From positions 7,775 to 65,274 of the forward strand of contig MPNW01000164.1 in the NCBI GenBank assembly GCA_011800805.1: a stretch of 57,500 nucleotides of DNA, given 5' to 3'. The notes under the pieces were generated by a model. That model did no database searches, had not been told where the DNA came from, and was given only the letters and a program-made list of their open reading frames with translations. Of this stretch, positions 47,778 to 57,500 are shown one piece after another (position 1 is the stretch's first letter; each line of letters begins with the position of its first letter). A program made the translations under genes and the position numbers. Source of the DNA: Hirudo medicinalis. Taxonomy: Eukaryota; Annelida; Clitellata; Hirudinida; Hirudinidae.

Positions 47778-50700
47778 ATGATGAATAAGCTGCTTTACGA
47801 GGTTTTGATTCTGTTGTTGTGCGTCTTTCCCGAGCAACTCAGCAGTTACAACGTGGATACGAGTTTGCCGACTCTACTCAAGGCCCCCGAGGACAAGGAG
47901 AGTTATTTTGGATTCAGTGTGGCAATCCGATCTAGTGAAAGGTAAACTGAAAGACAAAAGTGGAATACATTTATTAACCAATATTTATTTTCTCTTTTAA
48001 CTGTTACAATTATTGCATTTTGCATCGATAAGTGAAAATCTCACAGAATGCAAAGCTTAATCAATGGAACAATGTTAATAACTTCAATGTGGACAAATTA
48101 CTTTTTATTACTTAAAAATAATTTATGTTGCAATCAGTCGATGTCGAGTAGAACTGAAATAATTTCAAGGCGAACAATGTTTTGCATACAAAAACAAGTT
48201 TCGTTTATCTGTATTTACCATAAGATTACACTTAAACTGTCTTTAACTGACATCCTATCGCAATGCAGTATACTGGTTGGAGCCCCAAGGGTTGTCAAAT
48301 CGGACGTTAACAAGAAGGGCGGAGTTTACGATTGTGCCCTGGCAACGGGCAGTTGTACATCGGTGGATTCATACCTAGGTGGATTCATGAACTTGTCCTT
48401 CGTTAACCAATATTTTCATTAGTAATATTCACGACTGGAACTCCCTTCTGTTGGGAGAAGCGAAAGTCCAAATTATTTTTTATTTTAGCACGAAAGCAAA
48501 TGACTCTGTGGAGACAAGATTTACGACATTTGATTTTATATAATATTCAAAATCAATCATAAAAATCAAAATTTATCCTTAAAGGTGAACCAAACAAAGT
48601 CATGGATTGGTTTGGAGTGTCTGTCGTCGCCTCTCAGAACGGCCGAGCTATGGCAAGTGAATGCTAACATTGTTGATGAAGCTGTTTGTACGTGTTTATT
48701 ATTTCTCGAGAGAAAAATCAAATTTATGAAACCTGTAAAATTTAGATTTTAAAATTGACAAACGAAGTGAATAATTTTAATGTCTTCGGTGATTTTTTTT
48801 TAATTACCAAAAATATTTTTTTCCAGGCGTGTTCTCATCGTTATTATGACGAATCATACGATTTCAGTGGGTTTTGTGTGGTCTACGACTCCAACATGGC
48901 GAAGATTGAAGTGTTGGAACCTTGCAAACTGTGTGCAGTTGGGCGTAAATCTTGCTCGGATAAAATCTTAAAAGATCACCTGCATTGTCAAGCTGGTTAC
49001 AGTGCAACCATGAATTCTGTGAGCTTCAGTTATTAGAATTGTTGGCATAATTGTTGTGCTTAACTTTCTTTAATATCATCAAATTGATGGCATTTCTTTG
49101 AATAAATCAAACTTCTATTTTGGACATTGGAATAGAACTGTTTTTTTAAACTTTTCCAAAATGTCTCTTAACATTTCGGAGAATTATTTATTTATATTAT
49201 TATTATTATTATATTTAAAAAAAAATTTTATTAAGAATTTTAGCCATTAAATTCGCAACATTTTCACTGGAAGGAAGGAGACGTTCTGATAGGTGCTCCC
49301 AGATTTTCTGAAGGCAAAGGAAGCATCCACCTTAAGACGATGAGCGGAGAATACGTGCACTACAATAAAACAGCCTCCATGTCCAAATATGGATACCTCG
49401 GTATTTCAAAGGTTTTTCGTTTTTCAGTGAAAAAAAATCTGTGAAAATCAGTCACTGTTGCTAAGTCATCCAAAGATTCCATTAAACATTTGCATGAAAT
49501 CCATTTTGAAAAGTTTTGAAACACTGTTGTTGTCATGGTAATAGTTCTGTGAGTTCCACCAATAAGCCATTTCAAGTCTTACTATTTGCTGGCCCATTGC
49601 AAGAATTGTGAATTTATATTTGCTGCTTTATTATTCATATTCATATTATTATTATTATTATTATTATTATCGCTATTATTATTTTGTTAGTAATTTTGTT
49701 TCAATTTTAAAATGATTCAACAGGAACGTCGGTAAGAATGGGCAGGTTAATTGGACACAACATGGCCTACGCCTCCGGTGCTCCGAACATGGACATAAAC
49801 GGACTGGTAGTCCTCTTTACAAGCACAAAGAATGCCTTGGGTTTCAACAACACCTACGTTCTGAGGGGAGACAAGCCGTTCTCAGCCTTTGGAGCAGAGC
49901 TGGCCGTTGGTGACTTCAACCGTGATGGGTGAGTGAATGATTCAACATCCTTGTTGACAACATCACCGAGCAGCCGCTTGGCTCTATTTAATGTTCAAAT
50001 AAATGTTCTCAATTTGGAGAAAATGTTTCTTAGTGAAACAATTGTTGCCAACCTCACAAATAAATATTTACGACTGAATGTTTTGTTGTAATTACTTTTG
50101 TAGAAGTTAGTTTGTCATGAGGACGTTGATTGTTACTTGTTTTTGATTGTAATTTGTTTGCTTTTTATATATTTCATATTTGAAATTTATATTTGAGAGC
50201 ATAATAAATGTTATTATACCTCGTGTTATTCATAATTAATTTTATATATGTTTTCAACTCAATGGATTTGCTTTTTTTATTCGTTGGAATTAGAAATTAT
50301 TCAATTTAATCACTGACAATTTGTGATGCAATGCTAGATTTTTATTATTTATTTAAAGAGTAATGAACAATTACTCAGCTTAATGATCCGATGATGCACT
50401 TGAACTTCACAATCTTCACAAACACAGCTGCTAAACTCGCTTTTCCCAACAAGTTAATTGTGGAACATCTCTTTGAACTTTCTGGACCACACTGGGTCAC
50501 ACAACAACTTTGAAGTGCGGACCTGCTTTATCAGTTGTCTCCACAAGTTCCCATCACCGATTCAAACTGGATTCGGATGGAGAGATTGAAAGACCTGGAA
50601 AGTGGATGTTAGAAGTCCAGATGTTCAGTAAATTGAGAGGAAGGAAAGTGGTCTTCTGAGTCCTGATTATGATTTTAAATGCACCAACGTAACCTTTGGT

Positions 50701-51294
50701 AAGCTGACTCATGTGAAGTCGAATATTTACTCATCCGAGTCCACTTTGCTGGAGAAGCGGTTTTGAGCGTCGTCAAACATTTAAGGAAGATGAAAAGGAA
50801 GGGCTTTTAATAATATTGCTTATTATTGTTATTATTATTATTATTATTGCTAATAATTATTATTATTATTTATTGTTAATAATAATAATATCATCGCCAT
50901 CATCTCAATCTTTATTATTATTATTGTTGTTGTTATTATTATTATTATTAAAATTATTATTATTATTATTATTAAAATTATTATTGTTATTAATAACATT
51001 TAATTCAGATTCATTTCAAACTTAATTTTTTTTTTAAATGAGTAACGGACACACAAGTTTTTTGAAATGTGAAGATGCATTTTTTCCTGCTTAATCATTC
51101 AAAAATTTCGAAAACGAGACAAACTCTAAAATTCCCACAAAGTTTCCATCGACTTTCACTTTCTTTTGAAAACTTTAAGAAACGTTTGAACGTTTTGAAA
51201 TAAAATAAAATAAAATATTATTATCAGTCAAATATTATTCGTAAAGCGACTTGCTATTTTCCAACAACTGCTGCTTTGAAATTTGGAAACAACA

Positions 51295-51326
<32 letters not shown>

Positions 51327-54300
51327 TTAACAACAACAATGTTTGAAATTTGAAATTTTCAAAGGTACGAAGATTTGGTCGTCGTGCACCGAATTATTAT
51401 GAACCTGGAGGTACAACAGGTGGCGCTATCTACGCTTACATGAATGGGCCCAAGGTAAATTACTTTTCATCGTAGCCATCATCATCATCACCATGCCCGA
51501 CCTTAGCCGTGACCTTTCCATTGATTAAGTTGAAAGGTCCCGCAAACATGGCCTTGAATATTTACTGCAAGTGTTTTGCACCGACTTACCGTCATCATCA
51601 TCATCATCATCAACATCATACCATCATCACATTCATCATTTCGCAGGCTTTTATAAAATTGAGGAATAAATAATAATAACAATAATAATAATAATAAATA
51701 ACATTAATAATAAAGATAATAATAACAACAACAATAATAGTATCAACTGTAATTATGTGTCATCGGGTCGATCCAATAATGCCAAATATTCATCTCGTTC
51801 CTCGTCTTTTCCGTGGAATGCATGAGAAAGCACTTGGGAATCCTGGACGATGATATGAAATTAAAATTAACGTCGTGAATTTCACGATTTGAAATTTGAT
51901 TCATTCACAAAGTTCTATTTTGTTTTACTCACATTTAAATGCTATTTTTAAACTCCACTGTTTCCGTTAAGGAATTTGTCATCGTCATGGTAACATATTT
52001 CACTGTGTCTATGGATGGATGGATGGATGGATGGATGGATGGATGGATGGATGGATGGATGGATGGATGGATGGATGGATGGATTACATTACAACAATAC
52101 TTTTTCACATTTTTGTACGTTTCCGCTTCTGCATTATCATCGCCATTATTCGCATTTTCATTGGCTTGATGAATGAATAAATGTATTTAAAAGAGAAAAG
52201 AGAGAATTATTCGGTAAATCTTATTGGTATCCTGGATGGATCTGTGAGAAATGTGAAGTCTCACGCGGTGACGCAATTGGGTCATTAACTCATCAGTGTC
52301 CTACATTGGCGGGTCAATGCAAATTTTGAGTTATAAAATTGCACAAACGGAAAGTTGTCAGGGCTGTTGAAATTCAGAAGTTGAATTCAAACTTGTGTCT
52401 TCTCCTGTTTGAATACTTTCAAGTTTATAATCAGAGGTTCATGCACTAGAAACAACACAAAGAACAGTTATTGGTGAGTTAGGGAAGTTCAAACAAAGGT
52501 CGATCGATTCCTGAAACAAGGTGTCACAAAGTACAAACATGGTAGAGACGAGGTACAAACACTTTGAGAGCCTAACGTGAGAGGCAGCTGGAGTTTGATT
52601 AATGTATAAGGGAGACCACACAAAAACTGTTGCACCTTTTTAACCTCCACGATACTAACTTGCATAATTGATGGGACCATGCATAATTACTTACAATAAT
52701 TACTTATTAAATGAAATGCATATTAATGTGAGTACTCGTTGACATTGGAGTTGAGACCGAGTTGAGTTCGAAAGTTTGAACAACTATTGATCTTGAGGCA
52801 TTTTGTGGGACCGTCAAAATGACATTGTTTGGCAAACATTCTCGTTTAGATGAACTTATGGATCCCCTTTTGAAAACCATTCTGCTCTTCACCGTTCAAT
52901 GCTTGAATTTGAATTTTTTCCTTCACAGGGCATTACTTCGTCCACGGTGCCAAAGAAAATTTTGAGCAGAAAAATGAAGGAATCCGAGTGCCTGTCTTTG
53001 AAATGTTACGACGCGAGGTTCGGTTTGTCTCTTGCTAATGCAGGAGACCTTGATCAAGATGGATATCCAGGTAGACTTGATCAACACTTTGAAACATTTT
53101 TTGAACTCGACGAGAAAGCTCTTATTTACATTAAGAAAAAAGTTTTATTTTTACAAAATTGTTATTACTATGCTCTATAAAGGTGAAGATAATTTGGCTT
53201 TCACTCGCCTAGCAGGTCTGTCTGCATAATAAAGTGCATTTATTTTTAGGCACCGCGATTTGCTAATTCGTCGAGGTCGTTCGGCAGTTCGGAGAAAGTG
53301 AATTTTTGCTTTTGCAAATTAAGGAAGCATGAGTCATCGTAAGCTTTGCAATTAAGAACGTGGCCTGACTGTAATGACTTCATTGTTTAAAAATTTGTAA
53401 GAACAAAAAGAGAGAATTTTGTGAGGAAAGTTTTTGGAACATTGTTCAATGCACATTTTATTGTTACGTTGCACGCTGCGTTGAGCACTGTTGAATTCCG
53501 TCTGTGGATTTATTTGTCAACAGTTATCAACGAACATTTGCAGCGATGTTGGTGGTTGAAATATGGTGTCCGTGGTCCTCGATAGTTCTTGTGTTGAAAG
53601 ATGGCGCTTTGAGTCACCAGCTGTTGAGCAATTTACCAACCGACGTTCTAAATCAATTATCATGGGCGTCGAAAGATTCGTCATGGAATAATTTTCTCAT
53701 TTAAACGTTAATTCGCTAAAATTATCAGACAACAGTGGCTTAATTATTGTAATATGTTCTCAGACAGATTCGAAAAGAGTTTCTCAAAGTGTGAACTTTT
53801 TGCAGACCTCGTGGTTGGGGCTCCATTTGAAGGCGAAGGGGCTGTGTACATCTTCCCCGGCTCCTTTGGAGGCCTGAAAGAACGCTTTTCACAAAGAATA
53901 GTCCCCTCAGAACTAGGCTCCCCGATGAAAGGAGGGTCGTTTGGTTACAGCTTTTCTCAAGGGCCTTACGATCTAGACAAAAATTCCTACCCCGATCTGG
54001 CCATAGGGTCCTTCATGACTGACCGAGTGGTTATACTGAGGAGTCGACCAGTGCTCAATGTGGAACGTGTCTTCCGAGGTTCGCCAAGCATTCTCAACTA
54101 CAAGACACCGACGTGTGAAGGACACGCTGGAAAGCTCAACTGTTTCAATGTGACTGTCTGCTTCAAGTTCTCGATGAAGTTTGACAGGTTCGTGCGAGGG
54201 TTTTTTGTGTCTTTGAGGATGTTTTTACATCCATGAGAAGTGCACTTAGACATTTTTGAGGAAGGAGTGTTATTATTGTTGCTCTTGTTATTGTTATTAT

Positions 54301-55179
54301 TACAGCAACGTCAAGCCCTGCACTGAAATATACTTCTCAGATTTTCGCAAATAAAATTACTATTTGTAATCATTAAAGATACCTTGCTTTGAAATTAAAT
54401 TCAATCGTTTAATAAGATAATTGAGTTACTTTTCAACCTGTCAACTTTTGTCAGAAGCCCTACATTCGACATGCAGTACAACTTATCGATAGCAAAAGAC
54501 CACGGAAATATGGACAGAGCAACGTTCAGTGCAACTGTCCACAAACCAAACATCACGTCTGTCATTAAGATGAAAAGTGGAGGGAACAATCAATGCGAAG
54601 AACACTTGGTGTACATTGTGGTAAGTGGACCAGCAATTGGTCTTTGCTATTACATCTTGTGAGATATTACATTCAGTGGAGATATTATAAATGTCTTGGA
54701 TGCATAAATCTAAAAAAATGCCAATAAACTTTTTCTAAAATGTATTTTCTGAAATTGTGAAATTCCCTCAAGAAAAGCAACAGGGACTGGTTGAATGCCA
54801 TCAGACTGACAATGACTTACGGTCTCCACGATTTGGTGAAACCTTCACATCACCCTCTCTCGTCGTTCGACTCCTACCCAGTCATAAATAACTCGCTGAG
54901 TCAGGACAAGCCTCAAATACTTGTTGGTAATTCTAATTTACCGTTCATTTGTTTTGTTGTTCCGCTCTTCTTGCTTTACGCTTGCTTATGTTCTTTCGAC
55001 AGTCCTTGTCGGTGAAATATTCTGAAGTAATTCTGAAGTAGTCCTTTTAGAGATTATTTCAACATTTAGAATCGGTGATTTTATCAGCTTTTATCACTTT
55101 TATCAATCTTTCTCAGCGTCAGATGCCAATGTTAGGAACTTTAAGTTACGTGTTCTGAAGTGTTGAACGTTTGCACACC

Positions 55180-55237
<58 letters not shown>

Positions 55238-55365
55238 ATTTATTTCTGAACATTCGAAATTTCGCCAAATAAAGGGAATAATGAATGTAATTAACCCACT
55301 AAGATAAGTAATAAAAGTCTCCATTCAAAGCTTTGAAACATCTGAATGTGTTAAAATATTTATTA

Positions 55366-55401
<36 letters not shown>

Positions 55402-56939
55402 ATTATTATTACATTAATATATTATAATATATTAATATTATATAATATCCTTTATTAATGAATATTATTATTATTATCATTATTATCATTATTATTAGTA
55501 TTTATATTATCAATGTCTTTTTCAAAGCAAGCGTAGCATAAAAACCATTTTACAAGAAAATGTAAAGTAAAAATATGTAATGCTAACATTAACATTGTTC
55601 GAACAACCCTGCTGTTCGTATCTTTGTAGGTGAACTTCAATCAAGATTGTGGAGATGACGAGGTATGCAGCTGCAACCTTGGAGTCGTGTTGGGGAGCAG
55701 ACTGCCCAAGTTGGGGAGAGTTTATTTTAGATCATTTGTTCGACTCAAAGTTCAAAACTTTCTCGTCACTTTTGACAATCTAATTTTACAATAAGTTGCG
55801 CAATCTAATTAATAATAATAATTAATTAATAATAAGGGTATTAGTTGTAATGATGATGTTGGTGATGATGACGGTGACGATGTCGACGACGACGATGATG
55901 ATGATGATGATGATGACTATTAATGATGATGGCAATAATAGTCATCGTCATGACCGTCTTAATCACAATCATCGCAATAACGATTGTAATAATAATAACA
56001 AATGCGTGACATGAAATTGTTTTCATTTATTTCGAAATCCTCTTGAATACTTGAATACGGTTGCATGATTATTATTCATTTGACATGATTATTATTCATT
56101 TGACATGATTATTATTTATTTGACACATTTTCATTCAAATGACTCGATGAAATACGATGATGCCTCGCGCCAAATTCTTTAAAAACTTTTTAAACGAAAT
56201 GTTTATAAAAAAATACTGAAATTTGTAGGGCAAACTGCAAATCATTCTCGTGATGTCGTAAATATTTCTGTCCATGACATCCTTAACTCAACTCCAATCC
56301 GATTCCAAGTCGAAAAACAATTTAATCTGACCTCTTACAATAATAATAACAATAATAATGATGATGATGATGATGACGACGATGACGATGATGACGACGA
56401 TGACGATGATGATGACGATAATTATAATTATTAATTATTAATTAAGTAATAATTAATTATAAATTATAAATTAATTATAAATTAATAATAAGTAAATAAT
56501 TATAAATATTAATTATAATTATTATATAGTTATTATTACATTATTATATAATAGTTAACAATATAATTAGGTAATAATAATTATTAATATAATTATTAAT
56601 ATAATTATTATTATTATTATTATTATAAAACAATAAAGTAATAATAAGACAATGTTTTTAAATTCATCCGTACTCGTCGTCAATAATTATCAGCAACTAT
56701 TTGCTTTTTCATTTCTTCGCTAAGTACAGGAATTAAACAGTACAAAAATTAAAAATTAAGAATTAAAAATTAAGAAAAATAAATTTAATTCCAGAAACAA
56801 GGAAAACAGGCACGAAATGAGGGCCTCTGAGATACTGAAGATCGACGTCGTGGTCAGCAACAAGGGAGAGGACGCCCATCAGTCCATGTTTTACCTGAGA
56901 CTGCCTCATCATGTCCATTTCGTGGGCATCGAGTCTTCG
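47778..56939 (+). CDS. integrin alpha subunit without I domain (partial, 13 exons)
   Basis: Coding exons: 47778-47941, 48269-48378, 48585-48652, 48827-49018, 49244-49400, 49724-49928, 51365-51454, 52929-53070, 53806-54187, 54455-54620, 54773-54922, 55630-55709, 56795-56939; 684 residues so far, continuing past the right edge. Signal peptide ('[13 protein letters not shown]'), then a seven-bladed FG-GAP propeller: 'YFGFSVAI', 'ILVGAPR', 'WFGVSVVAS', '[16 protein letters not shown]', '[14 protein letters not shown]' and '[20 protein letters not shown]' (calcium loops), '[21 protein letters not shown]'. No I domain is inserted between blades 2 and 3. Thigh/calf parts follow with '[14 protein letters not shown]' and '[14 protein letters not shown]'. 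Pairs with an integrin beta as a matrix receptor. Oddities: a GC donor after 48652 and one missing G near 51384. Donors after 54922 (gttggt) and 55709 (gttggg) are weak and were chosen by phase. Confidence 0.93.
50816..51001. repeat. ATT/TTG microsatellite (intron)
   Basis: Long imperfect TTA repeat in the integrin intron between the exons ending 49928 and starting 51365. Any open frame here is a repeat artefact. Confidence 0.9.
51291..51342. repeat. CAA microsatellite (intron)
   Basis: About 14 CAA units just upstream of the acceptor at 51364. Confidence 0.9.
51657..51740. repeat. AAT/AAC microsatellite (intron)
   Basis: Imperfect AAT and AAC triplets in an integrin intron. Confidence 0.85.
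52011..52084. repeat. (ATGG)n microsatellite, about 18 units
   Basis: Perfect tetranucleotide array of about 74 bp in an integrin intron. Likely polymorphic in length. Confidence 0.95.
55180..55237. repeat. (TTG)n microsatellite, about 19 units
   Basis: Perfect TTG array of about 58 bp in an integrin intron. Confidence 0.95.
55358..55505. repeat. ATT-rich microsatellite
   Basis: Imperfect TTA/ATT repeat with AT-dinucleotide parts in the same integrin intron. Confidence 0.9.
55848..55932. repeat. GAT/GAC microsatellite
   Basis: Imperfect GAT and GAC triplets in the intron between 55709 and 56795. Confidence 0.9.
56336..56645. repeat. GAT/GAC array grading into AT-rich palindromic repeat
   Basis: GAT/GAC triplets to about 56420, then a run of AAT/ATT/TTAATTA motifs with much internal self-complementarity. 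Intronic. Confidence 0.85.
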
Positions 56940-57500
56940 GTGAGAACATTTTTTGAGGACGATAAATGGAAATAAATTATTTTTAAACGAAATAAAATTA
57001 TCTTATTTTTAAATATAATTTATTAGATTTAATTAGTAAATAAAATATTTTAAATAGTTTATTTTTAATAATTATAAAGTGATTATTTTTAGGTAAAAAA
57101 ATTTATTTTCGTTGTAGCAATTGTATTTTTATTCGTATTATTTGCAAACGATGACTTGAGAGATATTTTGAAGGGAAGTTGTAGGAATGATTGGAAACAG
57201 TTTATCTTCAAAGACATTGTTGAATGTCTTCAAAGACATTGTGTTGAATGTCAAACGCTTGTCAACAGCTCGACCTTAGAGAGGATGTTCTTCCGATAAC
57301 CTGCCGAATTCCTCAGTCTGAATTAAGAATAAAAACAATAAATGCTTTAAATGGAATAATATTTTAAAGATAATTAGTCACGGTAATCAAGGCAATGGAA
57401 TGTTTTACATTTCGATGTTTAAATATGATTAATAATGAATATTAGAAATTTAATAATAAGTAAATAAGTGAACAAATATGTGAATATACATCTTCTCGTT

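Noticed and set aside
50816..51025. Leu/Ile-rich frame in an integrin intron
   Set aside because: Pure product of the ATT/TTG repeat.
55103..55324. Poly-threonine frame on the minus strand
   Set aside because: Translation of the TTG microsatellite.
55841..56026. His/Arg-rich minus-strand frame
   Set aside because: Translation of the GAT/GAC repeat.

Overview
This is nuclear DNA from an animal. It is AT-rich, full of short tandem repeats (ATT, TTG, GAT and ATGG types), and its genes are split into many small exons by mostly short introns (about 60-400 bp) with GT-AG ends. I rebuilt the gene models by hand from conserved protein families and checked splice phase at each junction. A Janus kinase, a SLP-76/BLNK-like adaptor, CABLES, alpha-actinin and an integrin alpha without an I domain point to a metazoan, probably bilaterian, with a compact genome. 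The sequence does not fix the phylum.

Layout, left to right: 5' part of a Janus kinase gene (-, runs off the left edge); a calmodulin-like EF-hand gene (-), head-to-head with FKBP6 (+); proteasome ATPase PSMC3/Rpt5 (-), tail-to-tail with FKBP6; a roughly 9 kb, 20-exon SLP-76/BLNK-like SH2 adaptor gene (+), tail-to-tail with CABLES (-); CABLES, head-to-head with a small RING/TRAF-type zinc-finger E3 gene (+); a 19-exon gene (-) for a predicted secreted protein of four tandem ADF/cofilin-like domains and a Gly/Leu/Val-rich tail; a complete 22-exon alpha-actinin gene (-); a weakly supported death-fold (CARD-like) gene (-); and the first 13 coding exons of an integrin alpha gene (+) that runs off the right edge.

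The most unusual locus is 29937-34196. Each of its four ADF-H domains is encoded by three exons with the same internal intron phases. In every domain the second intron splits the Trp codon of the conserved '..W-A-P' motif as TG|G. A signal-peptide-like N-terminus and five tiny phase-0 exons for a hydrophobic glycine-rich tail complete the protein. I know of no described secreted protein with this architecture.

Four places in three otherwise well-conserved genes (FKBP6 twice, PSMC3, integrin alpha) lack exactly one G or C relative to the reading frame that homology demands. In such conserved genes this looks more like consensus sequence error than gene decay. The genes share broad themes (tyrosine-kinase signalling, actin and adhesion: JAK, SH2 adaptor, CABLES, alpha-actinin, integrin), but nothing in the sequence shows they act as one system.
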